The notes: a model not told the origin generated them from the letters alone. Shown: positions 46,384 through 63,004, counted from the stretch's first letter. The stretch: DNA of 64,000 nucleotides from Apteryx mantelli (GCF_036417845.1 NC_090013.1:1245001-1309000), one strand, 5' to 3'. A program made the numbers and translations.

Positions 46384-49300
46384 GTAGGCTGCTTGGTCTC
46401 CCGTCGCGTTCAGTTCTAATTTGGAAAATACAGCTGGGCCACGCTCCACCTTCACGCGATCTCTGGCCTCCGAGTCCCAGCATCCGGACCTGGCTTCGTC
46501 CGTTAATTTGGGGCGTTTAACTGATGGTTTTGAACTAAACCGGCGTCCCGTGGGGTTGCTGCATTCATTGGCGTTCTCAGATGGCCTTGCTCCGTTGAGT
46601 AGAGGGCAGCTCGGGCGCCTTGCGATGGGTCTGAAGCGGGGTGGGATGGAGTGTGGCTACCTGACGCTGGTGAAAAAGGGATATATGACGTATCTTAAGC
46701 TCCCTTGTCCACGGCTTGCAGACATCTCTCCTTTTTGGGGGAGGAGGAGCGTTGGGGATAGACTTTGCAGCCAGCAGAGCCCCGCTGAGGCTTCGGGTTG
46801 GCGTTCGTAGCTGTGAAACGTCGTCGTTCCCTGCTTTTTCCCTGCGGTAAAAAACCAGCCCCTTTTTTGGGGGAGGGGGGCTGGACTGATCGATCAGCCT
46901 TGCACAGGGCTGAAATTTCAACCCGAACGCTTTAGGCTCTGCATAAAGTTGAACTGCAGCATGTTGGAAGCTATTTAAGGTTACAAGTTGGTAAAATTAC
47001 CCGTACGTGCTGTATTTTTGTCTGTTTATAGCTCAAGACTCAGTGATTTAGGCTTTTTGGATGCCGCGTTCCTCGATTAGTAAATTATAGGATCAAAAGG
47101 GGGCTGTTCTGCTCGTCTAGTCGTGCTCAGTTCTTCACCCAAACGCTGCGCCGTGCCGAGGCCGGTGCTTTGTGACGAGCGCCGCGCGCAGGACCGTTAA
47201 CCGCGTTGGCGTTGGTGGCGTTGGCGAGACGCGCGGTTGCCTTGCCCGCGCTGGCTCTCGAGGCGCTCGCATGGAGGGAGGCGCGCGCTCCGCAAGCCTT
47301 CTCCAATGCTTTGTGCCCCTCCGCCTTGGGTCCGTCCTACTTTGCTCAGCCTCAGAGTCGCGCCGCTTGCGCTGCAGTCAAAATGGGCGATTCTCCAAGG
47401 TTTCGAGGTTCTGAGGATCAACGGGAGCAGTCCAAGGAGCTTAACCAACTTCTTTTCAGGGTGTGGGTCTAAGTTATCCGGACCTGTGGAGTAAAGGAGA
47501 AGAAAAATGTCCAACCTCAGTAGTTGCTGTTGAACGTCCTCCTCGGTTGCTGTTGGAATAGAAAGCATTTCTCTATTGGCACTGTCCAGACGGGAGCACA
47601 AATCCAGAACAGAAGCACTTATGAACTCGTTGAGCCTTTTCTGCTTAATTATTGACAGTCGTAGCCTTTCTCTGCAGGAGGGAGTTAATACTGTTGTTGG
47701 AACGCCTTTTCGTCCGATCCGTTGACCTAAAAGCTGCCCGTTCTCACGTCCTGAACTGCTTTGCCTTGGCTTTATGTTCTGTTTTCTTCCCCTTTTTGCA
47801 GTTTTTCTCCCTTTCCCGAGCTGCTAACGTGTATTAGCTGCCAGCAACTTCCCGACGTCTGTTGGAACAGCTATGCCGTTGGGCCCCGACTCGGGATCGG
47901 GCCACCGAGTGCTTCGATACCGCTACTTCTACGTTATCTTTATGAAGGCTTTTGCTTCCCCGTCTCAGCTACGTGGGGCTTCTTAACCGGCGTTTGCTTC
48001 TTTCCCGATTACAGGGTTGTGGTTTGGTTCTTAGGAGGGTTTTACCACGCTCTTGACCAGTTCTAGTTCTCGTTTTGGTTGGAATCGTGTGTGTCGAGTC
48101 TCGGAGGCCGCAGCTTTGTGCCGCCGAGCCTTCAAAGCACCGGCAAACCCGATTTTTGTTTTTTCGCAGGTGGCGGGTGTGACCAAATCACCATCACCTC
48201 TATTTGAGATGGTTTTTTAATTGTTATTTTTTAGGCAATGTCCCCGATTTCTCCGTTACTCCCTTGTCGCTTTTGGAATTGCTTTGTGCTGGGAGAAGCT
48301 CTGCTGGGTTAGGTTAGGGTTGGCCACCACCTTTCTTAGCACCCCTTAGATCCAAGAAAATGAAATCGCCCGGAGCAAAGCTGTTCTTCCTCCAAGATCC
48401 AGTTCCAAGTCCAAAGTTTAGAGAGGCACTTAAGAAGCGGGTTGTCCTCTCCTCCGCTGGGACTGGGGTGGATTCATCCGACCACGTACCGGGTAGGTCC
48501 CCATCCGTGCCCGTCACCCTTCAGCTCCCTTCACTGACGGGTTCTCCGTCGAGTCGAAGGGGAGTCGAAGGCGACTGGCTCGTCCGGAAACCCTACCGTC
48601 GCACGCGCCGTGGGGCCTGGGGCGTCCCACGCCTGGTGTTCCCCGCGTTAGCTCCCCGTACGATTTACTTGCGCTGAACACGTAGCCAAGAACCCGCAAG
48701 ATCATTTTCCTCCAGTCCGCTGGTTAAATCCACTTGCCCAGCAAATAATTCGGAGAATAATCACCCATCTCGGGATAAACCGTTAAAAACAAGGTTGTTG
48801 CTCAGGTTGAGGAGGACCACGGTGAAGCTCGTTGCTTGGCTCGGGAGGGAGGAGATGCTCTGCCATCCGCGTGCCGTGAGGGTCGCGTTCCCAAGCACGT
48901 TGGCCGCGTACCCTCGTTTTAACGTCCCTGATGTCACGTGCGTGGCGTTGGTTCGGTGGGGGACCATCCTGCTGGAGGATGGGCGCTCCGTGAACTTGCT
49001 TTAAGGAGTCTCTGCTGCTTTGGGGAGTTCTGCTACGGCTTGGGGGAATAACGGGCGTAAAAGCAGCTGCAAAACGTTGTCTAAAGAGGTTATTTCGAAA
49101 GGCCCCGGGTTTCTGGTAGAAGCGATGAAGGGTGTAGCTCTACCGGCGCTTAGCGCTGCCCACCTACATTCAACCACCCAGTGGTCTCCGAGTAGCAAAC
49201 ACACTAGTCCAAACGGGTCTCGTGCTCTTCCGAAACGTTCTGGAGATGGTGGCACCCAGTCGATACTTTGACCAGCGCGAAAACGCCCGAGTTTATTCCC

Positions 49301-50069
49301 CTTAATAAGTTGCCAAATGGAGTTTGCAGCCCGGTTTCGCGTTTTTCAAGAAAGTCTCTGAGTCAGCTGGGAGTTGAGCGGCTCCCAAAGCGCCAGGGAT
49401 GCCCAGGTGGTCCCGTACGTTCTCTTCTTGCTGGAACGGGCCGAACATAACAGTTCGGAAGGACCCTTGGAAATCTATGTGCCCTCTAACCGAAGGGGCT
49501 CCTGTAACGCCTGCTGCGCCCAAACCTTCTCCAGAATTGGGGGTGTCTAGGATGGTCACGCTTTGCCGGTAGCAATTCCCGTTTGCAGGGTGTTTCCCAA
49601 GGCTTTTCCCTGGAAAGCCGGGAAGGTTCAGAGCTCCGAAGGAAGGAGCTACTCAGGTTTGCGCCGCAATTAGGGCGGTCAAGAAGCAGCATAGAAAGGG
49701 CGGACGAGGAAAGATGCGTTCAACTCTTTGCCCCGACTCTGAGAAATCCTTTGGAAGGACGGGGGAAAAGAGAGTGGTGGGTCTTTGACCTGCTCCTCGC
49801 TCTTCTTCTGAAGCGGTTTTGGTGCAGTTAGGTCCTGGGCATCTCCATCGTTCCACCTAGCAAGCTGGGAAAGAAATATTCAGGAGAACGTGGCTAGTGG
49901 GTATCCCTGACCGGCCGCTCGAGCACGGGAACGGCAAAGTATTAATTAAGGAGCTGTATTATTTTGATGGCCAGCGCGGTGTCGCCGCGCAACATTAATT
50001 GTTTTCCCGTTAAAACCGAGACGCGTTGATGAGAGAGACGCAACGTTCGCTTTCTTTTTGTCTTGGCAG
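46384..50069 (+). other. BRD4: BRD4 intron between coding exons 3 and 4
   Basis: 3686 bp, donor GTAGGC, acceptor TCTTGGCAG. Unique sequence of mixed composition; no repeat array or gene seen. Confidence 0.8.
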
Positions 50070-50353
50070 TTACATCCAAACCCGGCTCGTCGACGGTACA
50101 GAACGCGACCCAAGCGTCGTCCCCAGCCCAGACGCCGGCCCCGCCGCAAAACCTCCAGTCCGCGCAGACGGCTCATTCCTTCCCTTCCGTCACCCCCGAC
50201 CTCATCGTCCAGACGCCAGTAATGACGATGGTGCCTCCTCAGCCGCCCGCGCCTCCGCCGCCCGCGCCCCAAGCCCCCGCTCCGCCGGCCCCGGCGCCCC
50301 AGCCCATGCAGCCTCACCCTCCCGTTATCCCCACTCCCGCCCAGCCCGTGAAG
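50070..50353 (+). CDS. BRD4: BRD4 coding exon 4: Pro/Gln/Ala-rich inter-bromodomain linker (residues 187-281)
   Basis: 284 nt, phase 1 to phase 0. It contains [20 protein letters not shown], conserved in BRD4, then a long Pro/Ala-rich run ([20 protein letters not shown]) and [13 protein letters not shown]. The donor is AAG|GTGAGT at 50354. The Ala/Pro run is richer in alanine than the human counterpart as I know it, in line with G+C pressure. Confidence 0.96.
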
Positions 50354-50891
50354 GTGAGTGGTTTGCCGTTGGGTATCTAACGGATGGATGTCGTGTCGGC
50401 GGGGCCGGCGTCAGGCGGTCGCCCTTCCGTTGGTGCTTGAGTCATCCTTTGAAGGCGACAGCCGCGGTTTAGTCAAAATTCATGCCCTGAAAACGCTTCC
50501 TTCTCCCCGCTGAGTAGGAAAGGGGGAGCCCGCGGTGACCCTCTCTGACGTGGGTTGCGCTCTGTAGGCGGTTAAAGTTGGGCATGATGAATTCCACCCA
50601 GACTTGCGTGGAAAAACCCTCTTGAGACCTTGCTTAATTTGAGCTGTAGGTGACTCAGGGGGAAAAAAAAAAAATCTCGATTTACTGAAGCGACTCGTGC
50701 GCTTCACCTTCCCGGTACGATGGAGATAATCCATATATTTTTCTAGAGTAATTTCTTCCAACTTCCGCCCCTCAGCGCCACCTCCGTGCTGAGACTTTGG
50801 AGGCACTAAGCGGTGGTGAAGCCTTGTCAGGCGACAAGAAGCGCAGGTAGCTCGGAGACTTGGTAACGTCGATTCCTTTGCTCGCTTGCAG
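50354..50891 (+). other. BRD4: BRD4 intron between coding exons 4 and 5
   Basis: 538 bp, donor GTGAGT, acceptor GCTTGCAG. An A-run lies near 50663. Nothing else recognised. Confidence 0.85.
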
Positions 50892-51251
50892 ACAAAAAAA
50901 GGAGTGAAGAGGAAAGCAGACACCACCACGCCGACGACGATAGACCCCATTCACGAGTCATCCTCCCTGCCCGCCGAACCCAAGTCCACCAAGCTGGGTC
51001 CGCGAAGGGAAAGCAGCCGCCCCGTGAAGCCTCCGAAGAAGGACGTTCCCGATTCGCAGCAGCACGTGGTGGAAAAGAGCAGCAAAGTGTCGGAGCAGTT
51101 AAAATACTGCGGCGGGATCATCAAGGAGATGTTCGCCAAGAAGCACGCCGCCTACGCCTGGCCCTTCTACAAACCTGTGGACGTGGAAGCCCTGGGACTG
51201 CACGATTATTGCGATATCATTAAGCATCCCATGGATCTGAGCACAATCAAA
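50892..51251 (+). CDS. BRD4: BRD4 coding exon 5: basic linker and first half of bromodomain 2 (residues 282-401)
   Basis: 360 nt, phase 0 at both ends. It encodes [20 protein letters not shown] (nuclear-localisation-type basic patch), [20 protein letters not shown] (conserved BET motif before bromodomain 2), then [20 protein letters not shown] with the WPF shelf at W371-F373, and [20 protein letters not shown] with Y387. The offset from human is -3, from small linker differences. Confidence 0.98.
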
Positions 51252-52816
51252 GTAAGCTCAGGTTCACGCGAGCAGTGGCGGGCGGGAGGGGAGGTTGGGA
51301 TCCGAGGGGGAAGCGGATCGTGCGGAAAAGCGAACTTTTCCCAGGCGCGCGCCCCGGTCGTTCTCGGACGTCTGCCAGCCTTGATTCTTTTTGCCTTAGG
51401 TTCTCCTACGTTCGGTCCCTCTTGCTTTGCCTGGGTTGCTGTTATTGTGATGTTTGGGGAAAAAAATGACCCGTGGTCTCTCCAGAAGGGCTCTTAGGAA
51501 ACACTTATGTGCTTTTTATAGAAATTTTCCATTACTGTATTAATCTCCTCGATGTTCTTAGCCCAGGAGATGGCCTCAGTGAGCGCAGGATTAGGCTAAT
51601 CGGAGGGGGTTTATTTAAAACCAAACATCTTCTCCTCTTTTAAAATAAAGGCCCGTGTTTCTGAAGTCGTCTGTCTAAACCAGTCTCGCGTTAAGTTCCC
51701 TTTAGTGCAGAGTCGGAGTTGCTTGTTTTTGAAAAGTAAGTGAAAAGTTCCGTGTCGAAGAAGCGACAGTTTGGAGCGGCGGCTGAAAAAGGCTTTCGGA
51801 CCGCGCGGCTCCGAGCTCACGTTAGGTTCTGCGCTTTGGCTCGCTGATTCGAACATAGCTTAGGGCCCTACGCGTGAGACGCCGGACCCGTGCGAAAAGA
51901 ACCCAGCAAGTCCAGTTCCAGCCGCCGGTGGCCAGATGTTTCTCCTCTGGCAAACGCGCTTCCACCCAACCTCGGCCTCCGGGCTCCTTTTATAGCCAGG
52001 GCCGAGGGAGAGAGCGTGAGAGCGGATTCGGCTCATCCTAGGGCGGATGTCTGAACGGGGAGCGAGGGAACGGCGCTCTAGCTGCCGGGTTTTGACCGCA
52101 AAGGGAGGCTAGATGACGCGATCCTGCAAAGCGGGCGAGATGCGTCGCGTCTCCCGTGCCGACATAAAAGCAGGGAGGGGAAAACTCATGTCCCCCATGT
52201 CTTCTTTCATTGCCCACCACCCTCAGCGAAGGATCCTCCTGTTGTCACTGCATCTTACCCCCTCAAACGTGGCCATGTTTCCAAAATGAGAGCAGGCAGC
52301 TGGGCCCTTCCTCCCGAGGAAGCGCTCCGAGCGAAGGGAACCGTCTCGTTTTGCTAACGAATGGCGCCGGGTGCCCACGGAGCTTTAGCTCCTCTTGGCT
52401 CGGGTCCCGCAGAGCCAAGGTTCAGGAGCGGGGGACATTCGGCAGTGGTGTCGCTGGCCTCGAACGCCCTCTTTGCGGTAGAGCGTCGCCGTTGGGTTGT
52501 TGGGTTGATGGACCTGACCTGGGGCGCAGGTGGTCTCCTGGGTGGCGTGAAGATGGCCTGAAGTGTCCTCTTTCGAACACACCATCGAATTATCTTTGAG
52601 GATCCTGGTGGGCCGCTCCGTATTTCATAAACCAGGCGAAAGTCCTTGGATTAACAAAGATTAATCGCACCGCTGTAGAGGGAGGAACGTGGGCGTATGA
52701 AGGCCTTTAACTCCGTGGACGTTTTGGGTTGATGGATCGGGTCCTTTTCTTTGCGCGGTTAATAGCAGCGAGTTTTTCTCTTGTTTTTCCTCTTTTCTTT
52801 TCCCCTTCCTTTCTAG
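51252..52816 (+). other. BRD4: BRD4 intron between coding exons 5 and 6
   Basis: 1565 bp with a long strong pyrimidine tract before TTTCTAG at 52816. No repeat or gene seen. Confidence 0.85.
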
Positions 52817-55818
<3,002 letters not shown>

Positions 55819-56028
55819 GACGTGTTTGAGATGCGCTTCGCCAAAATGCCCGACGAACCCGAGGAACCTGTGATCCCGGCCTCTTCTCCCGTGGTGGTGC
55901 CGCCTCCGACCAAGGTGGCTCCCCCTTCATCTAGCGATAGCAGCAGCGATAGCTCCTCCGACAGCGACAGCTCCTCGGATGACTCCGAGGAGGAGCGAGC
56001 TCAGCGGCTGGCCGAACTCCAGGAACAG
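55819..56028 (+). CDS. BRD4: BRD4 coding exon 7: linker and N-terminal phosphorylation cluster (residues 445-514)
   Basis: 210 nt, phase 0 at both ends. [17 protein letters not shown] follows bromodomain 2, then a Pro/Val linker, then [20 protein letters not shown], the casein kinase 2 acceptor tract known to control BRD4 binding to acetylated chromatin. It ends in the coiled-coil start [11 protein letters not shown]. The donor is CAG|GTAACG. Confidence 0.97.
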
Positions 56029-56515
56029 GTAACGTGTCCGTCTTGACGGATCGGTCGCCTCAGGCGATTCGCTGTATTCGGCTCAAAGCTTAGCCGTAAA
56101 ATAACGATAGCATAAAGCACTCGTCAGTCAGAAAGGGCTGGCGGAGCGCCGAGGGATCGGTGCTTTCCAGAACGGTCCTTCCAGACCCCTTTAGGACCCC
56201 CAAAATGTTCCCTAATCCCAAGAATTCGTGACGTTGTTGGCGCTAGTAAATAAAGCGTGGCTTAGCGCCGCCTTCTGCGATTAACGGGGAGAAATACAGT
56301 GCCAAACTCTTGAAGGAACTTGGTCTGGACTTACCCCAAAATCACAGTATGCCAAAAAGCTGGAAAACCAGACTTAATATTAACAGATAAGAGCATAGGT
56401 AGTCCAAAAAAACAAAAAACAAGAGGAGAAAAGCATCAGCGAGGAAGGTAATAAATATGGAAGAGGAGGAGGTGCTGGGCAAAAGGATCTTGATCTTTGT
56501 GTGTCTGCCTCTCAG
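56029..56515 (+). other. BRD4: BRD4 intron between coding exons 7 and 8
   Basis: 487 bp, ending GTCTGCCTCTCAG. Unique sequence, nothing else recognised. Confidence 0.85.
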
Positions 56516-56715
56516 CTTAAAGCAGTGCATGAACAGCTTGCAGCCCTGTCGCAGCCCCAGCAGAACAAACCAAAGAAAAAGGAGAAAGACAAGAAGGAGA
56601 AGAAGAAGGAGAAGCACAAAAAGAAGGAGGAGCTGGACGACGGCAAGAAGAGCAAAGCCAAGGAGCCGCCGCCCAAGAAGGCCAAGAAAAGCAACAGCAA
56701 CAGCAGCACCTCCAG
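56516..56715 (+). CDS. BRD4: BRD4 coding exon 8: motif B end and Lys-rich basic region (residues 515-580)
   Basis: 200 nt, phase 0 in and phase 2 out. [20 protein letters not shown] completes the short dimerisation coiled coil. Then [20 protein letters not shown] and [18 protein letters not shown] form the basic residue-enriched interaction region, which binds the phosphorylated acidic cluster and also DNA. The donor is CCAG|GTCAGC. Confidence 0.97.
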
Positions 56716-57945
<1,230 letters not shown>

Positions 57946-60900
57946 CTTGGTCTTTAAGTTTGTCGTCTTTGTAACTGAACCCGTGCGTCTGCCGGAGCCG
58001 CCGCGCCGCGGCCCCCGCTCCGGCACGGCAGCGGCGTTGGCGTTGGCTCTGGCATTTCGTGGGCGCGACGAGTGATTTTTCCCCCTCTCCGCGTTACTTT
58101 TTTCCTAAGTTGGGCGCGGGAGCCAAACTCCGGCCCGCGCCAAGGTGTCTCTTTGCCTAATAACCTACATCTGTATTTTTAGCGAGCTGCTGTGTTTTCC
58201 TCGGAGGAGCTCGGCGGCGGCCTCGCCGGAGCGGCGCGGCGGGGAAAAGCCGAGACATGCGTTTGCGTCTTAACAACGGCGTTTAGTTTTTTAACGGCAT
58301 TGGGCAGGACTTGCTTGGAAAAAAAAAAGTAGGATAACCATCCGGGCCGGCGTCTGCTCCGCTTAGCCGTTCGGTTTGCCGCGAGTGCCGTCCTTCGGCC
58401 GAGCCGTGCCGTCGACTAAAGCTATTGTCTCCTCTAGCCGCTAACTTAAGCCGGGACGCGGGAAGTTAAACCGGGCTCTGTAAGGCGGCAGCGATGAAAC
58501 GTTGTTTTGCTAGAAAGCTGCGGGGTTTTTTAAGGAATTCCGCTTGGATGTATCGGTTAGGGGCAGCTGGCTTTTTTTCCGCTTCCCGGGTTTAATCCGT
58601 CCAGGAGCCGATGCGGATTTGGACCTACTGAGGCTACCAAAAAAAAAAACCCGCCCGTTCGCTGCTCTTCCTCCGGGGCCGCAGTGTTGCGCGGCGTTAA
58701 ATTTGCCTGACAGCGACTCCAAAATTTGTGTTTTTTTAAGGAGCTGAAGCGATTCCGGAATGGCGCCAGCGGTGCGTTGGCTTCTCTGCTCTGAAACGCG
58801 TCCCTATTTATTTCCGGCGGGGACGAGCTCGCGCCGGCTACGCGGCAAACTGAGATCGGAGATTTCCCCCCTCCGACTTTTCCAAAGTTTGCGCCGCGAT
58901 CCGGCAGCTCCCGACCTCTCCGGGTGAACGGCGGCACTCCTGTGCCCGCCGAGGGCAAGGCAAAGCTGTTAGCGCAAACGTGCGGAAGCAAAATTAGATG
59001 CCGGATGCTGTAAAACCGTAATTTAGAGGGGACTAAAATTGCGTTTTTACGGCAGCTTTCCAGTTTTTTCTCTCCACGAAACCGCGCCGATTCCTCTCGT
59101 CCAAACCTCCCCGGTGCTTTTTTTCCATCTCGGGATTCTCCTTCTAGTTGCCTTAAAACACGCGACGTTTCTAGCCCCCCCCCGTCCAGCCGGCGATCGG
59201 ACGCATCACTTCTTCCGCGTGCCGATGCTCAGGGAGGGGGGAAAATCCGGGAGGACGAATCTCCCGGAGGTCGGGAAAAGCAGCCGCGGGGTTTTTCGTG
59301 CCGACAGCAGCCCACGCGTTCGTACCTCCCGCTCCGATGTCGCAAGCTTGCAGGCTCCATCCCGGCTTAGCGCCGTGTTTTGCTTCAACCGGCTTTTCCA
59401 CATTGAGCTATTTCCCGAGAATTCCTGAAAAACGAGAAATCGTGGCCGCAAGAACGGTGGCAAGCGCCGAATCCCAAGCTCTGCTCGCCAGGGCGCTTCG
59501 GAGGGCCCCAATTTTGCTTTTTTTCCCCCAAAATTGCTCCGTAGAGAGAGATTGCCTTTGGGAATTGCAACTTTTATCCACGGTCGAGTCCGGGAAAAGG
59601 CAGTTGGCTCGATGCACCGGATTGCACGTGGATGCAGCTTGCTCCCGGCGCCGGAGAGGCTCCGATTTGCTCGGCGTGTTGTTTTATTTTAGCGATTTTT
59701 AGCATTAGACCCCGTTTTGCTCCGCGTTCGAGGGAAGCGTGTTTTTTTTATTGAGCCAGCCGCTTTTTGTCCTTCCGAGCTTTGAACCTTCGGAAAAAAT
59801 CTCCTTGGGGTTTTTCCGTGCCCAGCGTGAATGCGCGGGGCGGAAGAGCCGCTCGTTTTGAATGGGACAAGGGCGGGGGGGTCGCTCCTTTTTTTGAGGG
59901 TCTCCCTGGACTCTGCAGTTTTCCCACAATTCTGGGGTCTTCCGGGACACTGCAGTTTTCCCGCGATTTTGGGGTCTTCCCGGACTCTGCAGCTTTCCCA
60001 TGGTTTTGGGGTCTCCCTGGACTTTGCAGCTTCCCCGCAATTTTGGGGTCTTCGCGGGACTGCAGTTTTCCCATGATTTTGGGGTCTTCCAGGACTCTGC
60101 AGCTTTCCCACGGTTTTGGGGTCTTCCGGGACTCTGCAGCTTCCCCGCGATTTTGGGGTCTTCCGGGACTCTGCAGCTTCCCCACGATTTTGGGGTCTTC
60201 CGGGACTCTGCAGCTTTCCCATGGTTTTGGGGTCTTCCAGGACTCTGCAGCTTTCCCACGGTTTTGGGGTCTTCTGGGACTCTGCAGCTTCCCCGTGATT
60301 TTGGGGTCTCCCTGGACTCTGCAGTTTTCCCATGATTTTGGGGTCTCCCTGGACTTTGCAGCTTCCCTGCAATTTTGGGTTCTTCGCGGGACTGCAGTTT
60401 TCCCATGATTTTGGGGTCTTCCGGGACTCTGCAGCTTCCCTGCGATTTTGGGGTCTCCCCGGACTCTGCAGTTTTCCCATGATTTTGGGGTCTTCTGGGA
60501 CTCTGCAGCTTCCCTGCGATTTTGGGGTCTCCCTGGACTCTGCAGCTTTCCCATGATTTTGGGGTCTCCCCAAACTCTGCAGCTTTCCCACCGCGTCCCC
60601 AAATTTCCCAGCGCCGCATCCAGGCGCTGCCGTAGGGGCTCGACGCTGCCGAGGCTGAGCGGAGCTTCGCTTTTCCAGCGAGGGCAATCGCGTTTCGGAG
60701 CGATAACCTGCTCCCAGATCTCGTTGCTTTTCTTAAATCTCCTTTAGCATCGTTAAAACATCCTCCCCGAACCGGCCCCGGGCTCCTCCGCCTTTTCCCC
60801 CCCCCCCCTCCGAGGGCGTGGGAATCCGATGACTTTTCCGGGAATAGCCGCATCACCGCGTGGCTTTTTTCTTTCTTTTTTTAGCAAACTCGTAATTCCA

Positions 60901-62321
60901 GCGCTCTCAGACGCCAGAGCAAATTTTGACGGCGAACGGGCTGTTTTCTGCCTGTTGCCTTTAAATTCCGCTCGCTGCGGAAAAACGCGCCTTTCGTGTA
61001 ATCCCGGATTCGTGGTTTTAAGCGATGATTTAAAGCGGAGATTTGCCGCTGGCTGACGGGCTCATATCCTCCCGCTCTTCCGGGTGGGCGCGAGGATTTT
61101 TAGGGCGAAAAAGAAGTGGGCGAAAATGCTGCCGAGACTTTTTCTGCTTCCCTGCCGCTTTGAGAGCCTCGGCAGCGGGTGAGCGCGGAAAAGCAGCCGG
61201 CAGCGGCTCCTGGGAACCTTTTCCCACCTTGGAAAAACCCTGGCTGGGCTGGGAGTTGCAGGGCCCGAGGTGCCCGAGCGCACCAGGAGCCTGACGCCAT
61301 CCCTGCGCCCATCCTCCTCCTCCGCCGTGATAATTCCCCATCTCCCGCATTTTTCCTCCCTTTCCCAACCCGTCTGGCTTTTCCCGGTGTTGCCGATGGC
61401 CGGTGCCATTCCCAGCGGTTTCCGCCCCGGCGCGGCGGCGGAAGGGGGCAAAACGGCTTTGCTCATGGGCAGCATCGGCCGCCCGATTTCTCCGGCCACC
61501 CTCAAGTCTGGCCAAGGGGGATTTTCCCTTCGGAATCGAACATTTTTCCCGCTCGCCAGCAAATATTTGCGGGCAGATTCGCTGTGGGCCGGGAGCCTGA
61601 GCCGCGCTTCCCTCCTTTCCCACCGCGTTGTGTTTTTCTGCCCCTCTCCGAGGGAACCATGAGCCCTGGGAGGGAAAAACGCCCTTCAAATCCCGCCCTT
61701 CCGCTCGCTTTGGGGATTTATTTTTCCTACCCCGGCCGCAGCAAAACTCCCGCCGTGACCCGGCGGGGACCTCGGAGCTTTAGTTTGGCTTTGCCGCTGC
61801 TATTCCAAGCATTTCTCCCACGGACTCGCAGCTCCGAACCGCCGTCTTTTGGCCTCGTTTGCGGCTTTGGCGCAGCTCATCCGGAGCCGTTTCGGAGCCG
61901 CCGACTCCGGAGCTTGGCCCGTTGCCCCTTTTTTGGCCCGCCACATTCGAAGGAACGGGCGCAAACCTGCGACGCTGGGATTGTTTTGGGAAGGGGGGAG
62001 GATTTAGGGGAAAGCGTTTCAAAGCCGAGCGGGGGGAGCCGCCGCGGGATGGGACGGTTTAATCTGGGAAAGCCTGGGAACGGGCCGGGCGTAGCCGAAC
62101 GGAGCTGTTCCTCGGGGGCCTTAAAAATAATCTTGGCAGCGGAAAGGGAGCCGGCGCGGGGGGGTTGGTGGTGGTGGGTTTTTTTTTTTAATAACGTCGG
62201 GCTTCCTTGCCGAGTCCCTCGCGCTCCGTATCACTCCGAGCAGGCCCCGCGATGGCGTTCGGAAAAAGCCCGGATGCCGGGCGGCCGCTAACGTTTGCTC
62301 TGTTGCCTCTTGTCTTTGCAG
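57946..62321 (+). other. BRD4: BRD4 intron between coding exons 10 and 11
   Basis: About 4.4 kb, CpG-rich, with a 37-bp minisatellite at 59900-60595. Protein-like frames on both strands over that array reflect its repeat. The acceptor is CTTGTCTTTGCAG at 62321. Confidence 0.8.
59900..60595 (+). repeat. 37-bp minisatellite, about 19 copies
   Basis: The unit is TTTTGGGGTCTTCCGGGACT plus CTGCAGCTTTCCCACGA, with variants CTCCCTGGACT, TTCGCGGGACTG (36 bp) and CCCCGCGA. CTGCAG recurs every 37 bp (59913, 59950, 59987). The unit length equals that of the 43592-44512 array, but the sequence is unrelated. Confidence 0.93.
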
Positions 62322-62374
62322 AGCTGGCGCCGAAAGCGAAGAAGAAGGGGCATTCGGGGCGAGAGCCGAAAAAG
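62322..62374 (+). CDS. BRD4: BRD4 coding exon 11: basic spacer after SEED (residues 718-735)
   Basis: 53 nt, phase 1 in and phase 0 out. It encodes ELAPKAKKKGHSGREPKK, matching the human E-MAPKSKKKGHPGREQKK as I know it. This is the first exon specific to the long isoform. The donor is AAG|GTAGGG. Confidence 0.95.
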
Positions 62375-62484
62375 GTAGGGAGGAAGCCGGAGCGGCGCCG
62401 GAGGGGCTCCCGCTCCTGAGCCGAAGGGGTGCCGGGCGCTTGGGCTCCCCGCGGCCGTAACGGGCGCCGTTTGCTCTTCCTCAG
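62375..62484 (+). other. BRD4: BRD4 mini-intron, 110 bp
   Basis: Donor GTAGGG, acceptor GCTCTTCCTCAG. It contains an in-frame stop (TGA near 62417), so retention would truncate the long isoform. Confidence 0.85.
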
Positions 62485-62890
62485 CATCACCATCACCACC
62501 ATCAGCAGGTGCAGCAGCCGCCGGCGCCGCCGCAGCCGCCGCAGCAGCCGCCGCCGCAACAGCCGCCGCCGCCGCAGCAGTTGCAACCGCTGCAGCCCCA
62601 ACCGCCGGCGCCGCCGGTAGTGCCGCCGCCGCCGGTGGTGCCACCGTCGGTGGTGCCGCCGCCTCCGCCGGTGCCGCCGCTCAAGTCGTCGCCGCCGCCG
62701 CCGCCCTTCGTGCCCGCCCAAGTGCCCGTGCTGGAGCACCCGCTGCCGGGCGCCATGTTCGACGCCATGACGCATTTCGCCCAGCCCATCCTGCACCTGC
62801 CCCAGCCGGAGCTGCCGCCCCACTTGCCCCCGGCGCCCGAGCACAGCACTCCGCCGCACCTCAACCAACACGCCGTGGTCTCCCCGCCAG
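62485..62890 (+). CDS. BRD4: BRD4 coding exon 12: His6 and Pro/Gln-rich segment (residues 736-870)
   Basis: 406 nt, phase 0 in and phase 1 out. It starts with six His codons then QQVQQPP. Long Pro/Gln runs follow (about 62509-62700), then [40 protein letters not shown] and [17 protein letters not shown], which are conserved BRD4-long landmarks. The coding strand is C-rich with CCG repeats. The donor is CCAG|GTGAGT. Confidence 0.96.
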
Positions 62891-63004
62891 GTGAGTCGCC
62901 GGCACGCGCCGCCGCGGCGGCGGCGGTGCCGCGAAGACGTCGGCGCCGGCGGCCCTTCGTTACCGCCGCCGCCGCCACCATCCCGACTCTGCCTCTCTCG
63001 CCAG
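62891..63004 (+). other. BRD4: BRD4 mini-intron, 114 bp, in frame and stop-free
   Basis: Canonical GTGAGT and CTCGCCAG ends. Its length is divisible by three and the BRD4 frame stays open through it (Ala- and Arg-rich, then [16 protein letters not shown]). Retention would insert 38 residues without truncation. Human coding sequence joins VVSPP directly to ALHNALPQQ, which supports splicing. Confidence 0.8.

Noticed and set aside
59689..60856. Minus-strand repeat proteins with GKLQSPGRPQNR-like units
   Set aside because: They translate the 37-bp minisatellite inside a BRD4 intron; three frames give similar repeats, which shows a DNA-level repeat.
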